A stretch of 60,817 nt of DNA from Bacteroides stercorirosoris (GTDB lineage: Bacteria > Bacteroidota > Bacteroidia > Bacteroidales > Bacteroidaceae): assembly GCF_900142015.1 (NCBI RefSeq), contig NZ_FQZN01000032.1, forward strand, positions 1 through 60,817, read 5' to 3'. The notes beneath the pieces are model-generated. The model was given only the letters and a program-made list of their open reading frames with translations. It made no database searches and was not told the DNA's origin. The position numbers and the translations under genes are program-made. Below, piece by piece: positions 9,034 through 16,680 of the stretch (positions are counted from its first letter, which is position 1; the number at the start of each line of letters is the position of its first letter).

Positions 9034-9079
9034 GAAAAGTTCCCCTTTTCTGTATTAATCTTTAATAGTTAAAATTGCA

Positions 9080-11374
9080 ATGAGAAAACATGCTATGGCG
9101 GCCTGCCTGTTGACGGCGACGCTGAGTGTCTGTGCGCAGACGCATGAAAAGGACAGCTTGCGGGTGATAGACCTGCAGGAAGTAGAAATTATCTCCACCC
9201 GTGCCACGGGAACCACTCCGGTGGCGTTTACCAATGTAAGTAAAGAACAGCTTAAGAAGCAGAACTTCGGGCAAGACATTCCCTATCTGTTGTCGTTCAC
9301 ACCATCTGTACTGACAACGAGTGATGCGGGTGCAGGTATCGGCTACACCAGTATTCGGGTGCGCGGAACAGATGCTACACGCATCAACGTAACCACCAAC
9401 GGCATACCGATGAACGATGCGGAAAGCCATTCCATATTTTGGGTAAATACTCCCGACCTTGTTTCCTCACTCCAGGACTTGCAGATTCAACGTGGTGCAG
9501 GAACTTCCACAAATGGTGCCGGAGCATTCGGAGCCAGCATCAATATGAAGACACAAGGCATTCTACCCACACCGTATGCAGAGTTCTCAGGCTCTTACGG
9601 GTCATTCAACACCCATAAGGAAACGGTAAAGGTAGGCACCGGCCTCATCAATGGGCGATGGGGCTTCGATGCACGTCTGTCTAATATCCACAGTGACGGC
9701 TACCGTGACCGTGCCAGCGCCGACCTGAAATCTTATTTTGTGCAAGGTGGATATTATGGCGACAAGACCACCGTCAAATTCATCACCTTCGGTGGAAAAG
9801 AAGAAACATATCATGCCTGGGATGGTCTGGATAAAAAGACACTGGAAAACGACCGTAAGTACAATCCCAACGGCGCCATAGAAGATGCCCAAAGAAATGT
9901 AATCGGGTTCTATGACAACCAGATAGATTACTACCGCCAGACGAATTACCAATTATTACTGAACCAGATATTGTCTTCTTCGTGGAAACTGAACATAGCA
10001 CTGCACTACACTGACGGTTACGGTTACTATGAGGAATACAAAAATCGGCGTACACTGGTGGAGTATGGGTTGACACCATTTGAAACAAACGGCACCACTA
10101 TAGAGAAGTCGGACCTTGTACGCCGCAAGCTGGTAGACAGTGGTTTCGGTGGCGGTATATTCTCTTTCGATTATAAAGGAGACAAGTTAGATGCCTCCAT
10201 CGGTGGCGGACTGAATTATTATAAGAATACCCATAGCGGCAAAGTGGTATGGGTGAAGAATTATCTGGGTGAGCTTGCCCCCGATCATGAATATTACCGC
10301 AATATCGGACGGAAAACAGATGGCAACATCTACGCAAAGGTAAATTATGAAATACTGGATGGGGTTAGTTTATATGCCGATATGCAATATCGCTATCTGC
10401 GCTACAAGATAAACGGCAATAACGACAAATGGGATTGGACAGCCGATCCGGCACACTTGCAACCGCTGAGTATTGATGAAGATTTCAGCTTCTTCAATCC
10501 TAAAGCCGGTATTTTCTGGAAAATTAATCCCTATAACAATCTTTATGCCTCTTTCAGCGTAGCAAATAAAGAGCCGACGCGTAACAACTATACCGACAAC
10601 CTGTTTGCTGCGCAACCCAAATCAGAACGGATGTTCGACTATGAACTGGGCTACACCTTCCGCAAAGGTTGGTTTAATGCAGGTGTCAACCTGTACTATA
10701 TGGATTATAAGAATCAATTGGTGCTGAATGGACAATTGAACGAAATCGGAGAACCCGTAGCAGAAAACGTGAAAGACAGTTATCGCATGGGTATCGAGTT
10801 GATGGCAGGTGCCCGCATCACCAATTGGCTGCGCTGGGATGTCAATGCAACCTGGAGCCGCAACCGCATCAAGAATTACACCGAATATCTGAGTGATGTG
10901 AATGAGGACTGGGAAGATATGTATAGTGAAAGCTGGGGCATCTCGCAGACCACCCGCTATATCGGAACCACTCCCATCTCTTTCTCACCGGACTTCATGG
11001 CAAACAGCCTTATCTCTTTGGATTATAAAGGTTTTAATGCATCTTTGCAGACGCAATACGTCAGCAAGCAATATTTAAACAATGCCCATCAGGAAGACTG
11101 TACGCTGGATGCTTACTGTGTAAGCAACCTGAGCCTCGGATATACTTTCAAACTGAAAGGGCTGAAATCTGTTAATGTAGGTGTGACAGTCTATAACCTG
11201 TTTGACGAAACCTACGAAAGTAACGGCTATGCATCGGGAAGCGCTGTGTACGAAGGTCACGGTAAGAATCAGATAAAGGATAAAGACAGCAAATTGCTTT
11301 ATACATCCAATTATGCAGCCTACTATCCCAATGCAGGTATTAACGCGCTGGCACACATTACGCTGAGCTTTTAG
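9080..11374 (+). CDS. TonB-dependent outer-membrane receptor for thiamin
   Basis: A 764-aa outer-membrane active transporter. It has a signal peptide (about 1-19, ending VCAQ), a TonB-box-like DLQEVEIISTRA segment, a plug domain (RVRGTDATRINVTTNGIPM and the LQIQRGAGTSTNG region), and a 22-strand barrel ending HITLSF. It lacks an STN domain and the carboxypeptidase-like domain, so it transports without the ECF signalling arm. Thiamin as substrate is inferred from the TPP riboswitch 5' of it and from the adjacent pnuT-like and thiamin pyrophosphokinase genes. Homologous riboswitch-controlled receptors in Bacteroides act in thiamin uptake. The gene ends 3 bp before the next start, so they are co-transcribed. 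Confidence 0.9.
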   Translation: MRKHAMAACLLTATLSVCAQTHEKDSLRVIDLQEVEIISTRATGTTPVAFTNVSKEQLKKQNFGQDIPYLLSFTPSVLTTSDAGAGIGYTSIRVRGTDATRINVTTNGIPMNDAESHSIFWVNTPDLVSSLQDLQIQRGAGTSTNGAGAFGASINMKTQGILPTPYAEFSGSYGSFNTHKETVKVGTGLINGRWGFDARLSNIHSDGYRDRASADLKSYFVQGGYYGDKTTVKFITFGGKEETYHAWDGLDKKTLENDRKYNPNGAIEDAQRNVIGFYDNQIDYYRQTNYQLLLNQILSSSWKLNIALHYTDGYGYYEEYKNRRTLVEYGLTPFETNGTTIEKSDLVRRKLVDSGFGGGIFSFDYKGDKLDASIGGGLNYYKNTHSGKVVWVKNYLGELAPDHEYYRNIGRKTDGNIYAKVNYEILDGVSLYADMQYRYLRYKINGNNDKWDWTADPAHLQPLSIDEDFSFFNPKAGIFWKINPYNNLYASFSVANKEPTRNNYTDNLFAAQPKSERMFDYELGYTFRKGWFNAGVNLYYMDYKNQLVLNGQLNEIGEPVAENVKDSYRMGIELMAGARITNWLRWDVNATWSRNRIKNYTEYLSDVNEDWEDMYSESWGISQTTRYIGTTPISFSPDFMANSLISLDYKGFNASLQTQYVSKQYLNNAHQEDCTLDAYCVSNLSLGYTFKLKGLKSVNVGVTVYNLFDETYESNGYASGSAVYEGHGKNQIKDKDSKLLYTSNYAAYYPNAGINALAHITLSF

Positions 11375-11377
11375 TAT

Positions 11378-11980
11378 ATGGAGCAAACTCTTGAAATAAT
11401 CGGAACAATCGTCGGGCTTGTCTATCTTTGGCTGGAATACCGGGCGAGTATCTATCTTTGGATAGCGGGTATCATCATGCCCGCTATCTATATCTTCGTT
11501 TATTACGATGCCGGGCTATATGCCGACTTCGGAATCAACATCTACTATCTCGGCGCGGCAGTGTATGGCTGGATGATGTGGAAATACGGTAGCTTTGTCA
11601 GAAGAAAACTACATCTCCGCACGGAAGAAGAGCAGGAACTCCCCATCACCCGTATGCCCTTGCGTTATTATCTTCCCCTCGGCATTGTATTCGCCGTTAC
11701 CTTCATCGGCATTGCCTGGATACTGATAGAATTTACCAACAGCAATGTTCCCTGGCTGGATTCATTCACCACCGCGCTCAGCATCGTCGGCATGTGGATG
11801 CTGGCACGCAAATACGTGGAACAATGGTGGGCGTGGATTGTAGTAGACGTCGTCAGCGCCGGACTCTATGTTTATAAAGAACTTAATTTTACAGCAGGAC
11901 TATACGCCCTTTATACTATAATCGCTATCTTTGGCTACTTCAAATGGAAGAAGATGATGAAAACAGGGATTAGTGATTAA
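11378..11980 (+). CDS. pnuT: Thiamin transporter, PnuC/PnuT family
   Basis: A 200-aa inner-membrane facilitator with about seven hydrophobic segments, rich in Trp and Tyr (YLWLEYRASIYLWIAG, GWMMWKYG, EQWWAWIVVD), as in the PnuC family. PnuT members carry thiamin rather than nicotinamide riboside. That specificity is inferred from the riboswitch, the upstream receptor and the downstream pyrophosphokinase, which traps the vitamin as TPP. It starts 3 bp after the receptor stop codon. Confidence 0.9.
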   Translation: MEQTLEIIGTIVGLVYLWLEYRASIYLWIAGIIMPAIYIFVYYDAGLYADFGINIYYLGAAVYGWMMWKYGSFVRRKLHLRTEEEQELPITRMPLRYYLPLGIVFAVTFIGIAWILIEFTNSNVPWLDSFTTALSIVGMWMLARKYVEQWWAWIVVDVVSAGLYVYKELNFTAGLYALYTIIAIFGYFKWKKMMKTGISD

Positions 11981-11996
11981 CTATTAGTGATTAGTA

Positions 11997-12662
11997 ATGA
12001 AAGAAGAATATGATAAGAACCCAGTAGACCTCTGTGTCCTCTGTGCCCTCTGTGGTGAACCGGAAGCAGTAATCCTTGCAAATGGTGATTACCCCACCCA
12101 GCCCATCCCTTCGCAAATGTTAGCGAACGCTCCCTATGTGGTTTGTTGTGATGGCGGTGCAGATGCCTATATAGCACAAGGCCACGTGCCGGACGTAATT
12201 ATCGGTGACGGCGACTCACTGAGCGAAGAAAACCGCCGGAAGTATAGCCATATCCTTCATCATATCTCCGACCAGGAAACAAACGACCAGACGAAAGCCG
12301 TCAATTTCCTCATGGAGCAGGGAAAGAAAAACATCATCATTGTCGGAGCCACCGGCAAACGGGAAGACCATACATTAGGAAATATCAGCCTCCTCATCGA
12401 CTATATGCGTGCCGGAGCCAACGTCCGTACATTTACTGACTACAGTGTTTTTATCCCTTGCCGCCACACACATACCTTTTCCTGCCAACCGGGAAAGCAA
12501 GTCTCCATCATCAACTTCGGCGCCCATGGACTGCGCGGCGAAGGTCTTGTCTACCCTCTCAGCGACTTCACCAACTGGTGGCAAGGCACATTGAACGAAT
12601 GTACGGGAACGGAATTTACTGTTCACGCAGAAGGAGAATACTTGGTAGTTATTAACTATTAG
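11997..12662 (+). CDS. Thiamin pyrophosphokinase
   Basis: A cytosolic enzyme that transfers pyrophosphate from ATP to thiamin to make TPP, completing the salvage operon. The catalytic half carries CDGGADAYI (about 48), the acidic IIGDGDSLS loop, NDQTKAVNFL and GATGKREDHTLGN; the C-terminal half is the beta-sandwich thiamin-binding domain. The length (221 aa) fits. Residues about 11-20 (a Cys/Leu-rich stretch) are encoded by three 9-bp CCTCTGTGN repeats and look added to the normal start near EPEAVILANG. No later in-frame ATG precedes the conserved core, so the repeat-derived leader seems to be translated. Confidence 0.88.
   Translation: MKEEYDKNPVDLCVLCALCGEPEAVILANGDYPTQPIPSQMLANAPYVVCCDGGADAYIAQGHVPDVIIGDGDSLSEENRRKYSHILHHISDQETNDQTKAVNFLMEQGKKNIIIVGATGKREDHTLGNISLLIDYMRAGANVRTFTDYSVFIPCRHTHTFSCQPGKQVSIINFGAHGLRGEGLVYPLSDFTNWWQGTLNECTGTEFTVHAEGEYLVVINY
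12029..12055. repeat. Three 9-bp repeats inside the thiamin pyrophosphokinase start
   Basis: CCTCTGTGT, CCTCTGTGC and CCTCTGTGG run back to back and encode part of the N-terminus. The reverse strand would read as the HRGHRGHRG pattern typical of an interspersed repeat seen in many unrelated bacterial genes. Confidence 0.75.
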
Positions 12663-12737
12663 TTATTAGTTATTTACTTATGCGATCCCCTTCGGTATAA
12701 GAGCGATGACAAACAAATAACTAATAGCTAATAACTA
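12653..12737. terminator. AT-rich inverted repeat between convergent genes
   Basis: Arms at 12653-12675 and 12715-12737 match over 20 of 23 bp (core TATTAGTTATTT) around a 39-nt loop. It overlaps the stop of the thiamin pyrophosphokinase gene and ends just before the stop of the EamA gene. This is probably a bidirectional terminator built from TTAGTTATTAG-type repeats. Confidence 0.6.
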
Positions 12738-12741
12738 TATC

Positions 12742-13650
12742 TCATTTCTTCCTCTCCGCCACCTCCACAAAGTACACGCTCAAGCATATCATTCCGATAG
12801 CCACTCCCTGTTCCCAAGTGAAACGGTCCTGTCCGGCAATATAAGAAACGACACTGGTCACAATCAGTATCAGATAACCATACATAGCTACTACGGTTGT
12901 TTTCAGATATTTCAGTCCGATAGGCATCAGCCAGTAGCTGAGATAGGTGGGGAAAATGAGGATGAAGGTCAATATCAACCACGGCATCCAGTGCCATGTG
13001 CCATGAGTAGCGTCGGTGAACAACGGCGCGTCCCATCCGAAGATAGTAGATATCACCAGACCGGACAGCGCCGCGCCCCCAAACACATATTTCATTACGG
13101 TCACCAAACCAATCTCTTCCAGCAACTTTTTACTCAGTATCAGGTAAATGGCAAAAACAAACGAACTGAGCAAGCAAAGCATATTACCCGTCAGTGCATC
13201 GTGTGCCAGGTCATCACTCCCTTGCGTCAATATACAGAGCAGCGCACCGCCAAAACCGAGGGAGATACCAATGATTTTCATCAGCGTAGCCCGCTCGTGC
13301 AGGAAGAAAACAGAGATAAGAAACACCCAGATAGGTTGCAGGGAATTGAAGATGGCACTGCTGACAGGCGTCGTCTTACTGATGCCCAGCAGATAGCAAA
13401 ACATAAAACCATACATGCCGAATGCCCCCAGGCAAAGTAGCCCGATACGCTGCCGCCGTGTGATAGGCGCTTCTTTCACAAACCAGCCTGTCACCCAGAA
13501 CGCCACGGCAGCAAAAGTACAACGCACCGTGACGCCCGTCAATGCGCCCATCCACACGGGCAGCAGGTATTTCAGGGCATTCATATTCAATCCCGCCAAT
13601 ATACGCGAGCCTACTAAGCTTAAGTTAGCCTCCAGTTTCTTATCTTTCAT
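12742..13650 (-). CDS. EamA/DMT-family transporter
   Basis: A 302-aa inner-membrane drug/metabolite transporter with ten predicted membrane helices in two EamA repeats (about 10-140 and 155-298). Typical signs are the Gly-rich helices (FGAFGMYGFMFCYLLGISKTTPVSSAIFN is the family's TM3-4 pattern, here spread over residues 90-125) and the second-half motif around residues 245-270. The substrate is unknown; such carriers export amino acids, nucleosides or other metabolites. It is convergent with the thiamin operon and is not part of it. Confidence 0.85.
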   Translation of the reverse strand: MKDKKLEANLSLVGSRILAGLNMNALKYLLPVWMGALTGVTVRCTFAAVAFWVTGWFVKEAPITRRQRIGLLCLGAFGMYGFMFCYLLGISKTTPVSSAIFNSLQPIWVFLISVFFLHERATLMKIIGISLGFGGALLCILTQGSDDLAHDALTGNMLCLLSSFVFAIYLILSKKLLEEIGLVTVMKYVFGGAALSGLVISTIFGWDAPLFTDATHGTWHWMPWLILTFILIFPTYLSYWLMPIGLKYLKTTVVAMYGYLILIVTSVVSYIAGQDRFTWEQGVAIGMICLSVYFVEVAERKK

Positions 13651-13777
13651 TCGGATATCGCAATTTTGGTTTCAAGGACAGAGAACGCAGGGAGAAGAAA
13701 AATGTTCAGACCGCATGGATATTCCAAAACTATTCGTATCTTTAGGATGTTCTATGAAAAACAAAGGAGGATAGCCT

Positions 13778-13969
13778 ATGAAAAGTAAAGAAGAAAAAGA
13801 CACACTGCGTACCGAAACGCAAGATGAACCTAAGAGCAAAGAACAAGTGCTCATATTCTCTCATCAACTGCGCCGGGAAGTTGAAACTGCCTGCTGCCAA
13901 TTGGATAACCGCGAAGGACAGAATAACTTAACAATAAACAAGGAGGTAACAGAATGGCTAAGCAAGTAA
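13778..13969 (+). CDS. Putative antitoxin of a type II toxin-antitoxin pair
   Basis: A 63-aa hydrophilic protein (MKSKEEKDTLRTETQDEPKS...) whose stop codon lies 16 bp inside the next gene, a RelE/ParE-like toxin. Small size, charged composition and overlap with a toxin gene are the usual antitoxin layout. I do not see a clear ribbon-helix-helix or HTH domain, so the family is unknown. A strong Shine-Dalgarno-like GGAGG precedes the ATG, and TATCTTTA (13737-13744) is a one-mismatch -7 box. Confidence 0.6.
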   Translation: MKSKEEKDTLRTETQDEPKSKEQVLIFSHQLRREVETACCQLDNREGQNNLTINKEVTEWLSK

Positions 13970-14265
13970 TATGGTCGCTCGTCGCCAAGAAACAGTTGAA
14001 GGAAGCATTCCAGATACTAAAACTAAAGAATGGGAATAATGAGGTTGGTGAAGTGCTCTATGTACAATTACAGAACATATTACACCGCATCAGCATGAAT
14101 CCGTTCATCGGACAAACGACAGAAGTAGAAAATATACGCTACATCATTCCTCACCCGGGATATACACTTTTCTATCGACATAGCCTCAAGAAGATAGAAG
14201 TTGTTGTACTATGGGACAACCGACTAAAAATGGGGGAACTGAAGGTGATCCCCAAAAAGGAATGA
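13954..14265 (+). CDS. RelE/ParE-superfamily toxin
   Basis: A 103-aa protein of the RelE/ParE fold: an N-terminal helix (VIWSLVAKKQLKEAFQILK), a long helical hairpin, an IGQTTEVENIRYIIPHPGYTLFYR-type strand region (about 50-75), and the closing strand IEVVVLWDNR. RelE-type members cleave mRNA on the ribosome and ParE-type members poison gyrase; the sequence does not decide between them. The start overlaps the end of the 13778 ORF by 16 bp, consistent with translational coupling to an antitoxin. Confidence 0.78.
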   Translation: MAKQVIWSLVAKKQLKEAFQILKLKNGNNEVGEVLYVQLQNILHRISMNPFIGQTTEVENIRYIIPHPGYTLFYRHSLKKIEVVVLWDNRLKMGELKVIPKKE

Positions 14266-14293
14266 GATGTAAAAAAAGTAAATAAATGGCGAA

Positions 14294-14695
14294 TTATGAT
14301 TGAACAAATTCCATAGCATGCCATGTATACCATCTTCGTGTGAACTCATCACCCAAGTTGTATTGACTGGCAACATTACGTACTGTCTCCAAATTCAAAT
14401 TATCAGGTAAACGGAGAAGTGCGTTTGCAGCACAAAGGGTTTTATATTCTTCATCAAGAATAATCCTTTTACGGAGAGACAGGTTATCATCTCCGATATA
14501 AGTTCTGTGACTTATCATGCATTCTGACACCAGTCTGCCAATCATGACACCTTGCTCTGATATAAAATAGTATGAATTGTCAGGTTGCCTGACATAAAGA
14601 GTATTATTATTTTTCATGCTAAAATACTCAAATGCATTATAATTACCAGTTTCCAGATTATAATACCTGAGGTAACGTTCTCTGTATCTCTGCAT
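14294..14695 (-). CDS. Hypothetical protein
   Basis: A 133-aa protein beginning MQRYRERYLRYYNLE. It is rich in Tyr, Asn and Arg, with no signal peptide or membrane segment, and I do not recognise a family. A perfect minus-strand -7 box (TACCTTTG, 14763-14770) lies about 70 nt upstream, supporting a real transcript. It is convergent with the toxin-antitoxin pair, and a 22-bp repeat array begins about 230 bp upstream of its start. Confidence 0.55.
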   Translation of the reverse strand: MQRYRERYLRYYNLETGNYNAFEYFSMKNNNTLYVRQPDNSYYFISEQGVMIGRLVSECMISHRTYIGDDNLSLRKRIILDEEYKTLCAANALLRLPDNLNLETVRNVASQYNLGDEFTRRWYTWHAMEFVQS

Positions 14696-14762
14696 AAAAT
14701 GTGGAGTATACTCAAGAACAAGAATTTCAACTCCTTGTTCGCAATATTAATGAATATGGGTA

Positions 14763-14770
14763 CAAAGGTA
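14763..14770 (-). promoter_or_regulatory. -7 promoter box for the hypothetical gene 14294-14695
   Basis: The minus strand reads TACCTTTG, a full match to TAnnTTTG. Only the -7 element was checked. Confidence 0.45.
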
Positions 14771-14924
14771 TAAAAAACAATCCAACATAGTTAGCAGAGG
14801 CCTTTTTTCATGTTATAATAATATTATCCTTGAGTAGTTACTGTTTTTTTGTCAAGAGCAGATTTATGCATTCTTAACTCCGGCAAGTTGTTTTATCACT
14901 GCTGTCCTTAGTAGCATACCTCTG

Positions 14925-15138
14925 AAACAGATGGTCTGAATCTCTCAAACGCATCATGTGTTTCATGCAAACAGATGATGCGTTTGCCACAAGTAGATGA
15001 TGTGTTTTCCACAGTTGAATAAGGCAAATTCCACACCCTAATTGGGTAAATGCCACATTAATTGCCTGTTAGAGTGTGGAATTTCAGTCATTAAGATGTG
15101 GCATTCGGGAAGATCAGATGTGGCATTTCAGATGGGAT
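14925..15138. repeat. 22-bp periodic array with an internal inversion (theme AAATGCCAC / GTGGCATTT)
   Basis: Units at 14925, 14947, 14969, 14991, 15013 and 15035 are each exactly 22 bp; four start AA(A/G)-C/T with AGATG, and four end CCAC. From about 15057 the array continues in phase but with the motif reverse-complemented: GTGG at 15076, 15098 and 15120. The arms AAATTCCACAC (15026-15036) and GTGTGGAATTT (15074-15084) are a perfect inverted pair. The array lies in the 592-bp gap between 14695 and 15288; apart from the -7 box at 14763 and the thrC terminator the gap holds nothing else I recognise. Confidence 0.9.
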
Positions 15139-15171
15139 AAAAAAAGAGAGGAGAAGCAATGCCCCTCCTCT
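15139..15171 (-). terminator. Terminator of the threonine operon
   Basis: Stem AGAGGAG (15147-15153) with CTCCTCT (15165-15171). Read on the minus strand it is followed by TCT and seven T (15139-15145). It is 117 bp past the thrC stop. Confidence 0.8.
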
Positions 15172-15287
15172 TATGCTAATTTAAACTTGAATCTGAGTTA
15201 AAATTACGGTTACAAATATACTATATTGAAACACCAAAGTCAAGCTTTCGGGTCTTTATTTCTTCCTGCTTAAAGAAATCCCGCTCC

Positions 15288-16589
15288 TTATAGCGACAAT
15301 AGATAACTTTTAAAATCAGCAAATTCCTTTGTCATCGACAGGCTTTGCTTTTCACCTTGCATGAAAGCTTTCAGTTTCGCAGGAATTTCTACGGTTTCGC
15401 CGATAATACCTTCCACGGTTTCGAGGAATTTTGCCGGATGCGCCGTCTCCAGGAAAACGCCAGTTTCACCTGGTTTCAATCCTTCTTTCAGAGCACGGAA
15501 ACCACAGGCACCATGCGGATCGAGCAGGTAATGACATTCTTTCCACGTCTCACGCATCGTTTCGGCAATCTGTTCATTAGTATAAGTAGTACCACTGATT
15601 TCAGCAGAAATGGCTGCATGACTGCCTCCATAAAGATCGAGTACACGCGCAAAGTTACTCGGATCGCCCACATCCATAGCATTGGCAATGGTAGCGATAG
15701 AAGGACGTGGAGTATAAACTCCGGTCTGTAAGTATTGATAGAAGATATCGTTACGGTTATTGGCAGCAATGAAGCGCTTCACTGGCAACCCCATACGTTT
15801 GCCAAACAATCCGGCAGTGATATTTCCAAAGTTACCGCTCGGAACACAGATAACAGCATCGTTCGCCTTGCCTATCTTCTTCAGTTGAGCATAAGCATAG
15901 AAGTAATAGAAAGCCTGCGGTAAGAATCGTGCTACATTAATGGAATTGGCACTGGTAAGTTGCAGATGCTCATTCAGTTCCTTATCCATAAAGGCAGATT
16001 TCACCAACGCCTGGCAATCATCGAATGTACCGTCTATCTCAAGGGCTGTGATATTCTGTCCGAGAGTCGTAAATTGTTTCTCCTGTATTTCGCTGACCTT
16101 TCCTTTGGGATAAAGCACATATACATGAATACCCTCCACACCGAGGAAACCATTAGCTACCGCACTTCCCGTATCACCGGAAGTAGCAACCAATACATTG
16201 ACTTGTTTCTTACCTTCTTTTCTGATGAAGTACCCTAAAAGACGGGCCATGAAACGTCCGCCCACATCTTTGAAAGCAAGCGTCGGGCCGTGGAAAAGTT
16301 CGAGTGAATAAATATTTTCCGTCACCTTCACCAAAGGAACATCAAAATTCAATGTATCGTAAACGATTTGTTTCAATGTATCGGCAGGTACATCTTCCCC
16401 AAAGAAAGCATCGGCTACGCGATAAGCAATCTCCTGAAAAGAAAGAGTATCGATACTATCATAAAAATCTTGCGGCAAAGGTTTAATGCTATACGGCATG
16501 AAAAGTCCTTTGTCAGCAGCAAGTCCCTTTACTACGGCTTCTTCCAGACTGGCGCCGGGAGCTTGTTTGTTGGTACTGTAATATTTCAT
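15288..16589 (-). CDS. thrC: Threonine synthase
   Basis: The PLP enzyme that converts O-phosphohomoserine to threonine, the last step of the pathway. The sequence has the family N-terminus (MKYYSTNKQAPGASLEEAV) and the PLP-binding Lys107 in HGPTLAFKDVGGR. The ATSGDTGSAVANGF loop and the phosphate-binding CVPSGNFGNITAG are also present, with a C-terminal small-molecule domain. The length of 433 aa matches bacterial threonine synthases. It is the last gene of thrA - homoserine kinase-like - thrC on the minus strand, but a 74-bp inverted repeat separates it from its upstream neighbour. Confidence 0.97.
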   Translation of the reverse strand: MKYYSTNKQAPGASLEEAVVKGLAADKGLFMPYSIKPLPQDFYDSIDTLSFQEIAYRVADAFFGEDVPADTLKQIVYDTLNFDVPLVKVTENIYSLELFHGPTLAFKDVGGRFMARLLGYFIRKEGKKQVNVLVATSGDTGSAVANGFLGVEGIHVYVLYPKGKVSEIQEKQFTTLGQNITALEIDGTFDDCQALVKSAFMDKELNEHLQLTSANSINVARFLPQAFYYFYAYAQLKKIGKANDAVICVPSGNFGNITAGLFGKRMGLPVKRFIAANNRNDIFYQYLQTGVYTPRPSIATIANAMDVGDPSNFARVLDLYGGSHAAISAEISGTTYTNEQIAETMRETWKECHYLLDPHGACGFRALKEGLKPGETGVFLETAHPAKFLETVEGIIGETVEIPAKLKAFMQGEKQSLSMTKEFADFKSYLLSL

Positions 16590-16606
16590 TTGGGAATATT
16601 TTTATT

Positions 16607-16680
16607 CACCACGGATTACACAGATTAACACAGATATTTTTATTTATCAAAATCTGTGTTAATCTGTGTAATCCGTGGTG
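16607..16680. repeat. 29-bp perfect inverted repeat overlapping a gene end
   Basis: Arms 16607-16635 and 16652-16680 are perfect complements (start CACCACGGATTACACAG) with a 16-nt loop. Each arm contains the GATTACACAG/ATTAACACAG repetition of a short interspersed repeat that, when translated, gives TTDYTD. One arm supplies the last seven codons and the stop of the neighbouring minus-strand gene. It may act as a terminator or mRNA-stabilising hairpin between the second and third genes of the thr operon. Confidence 0.88.
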
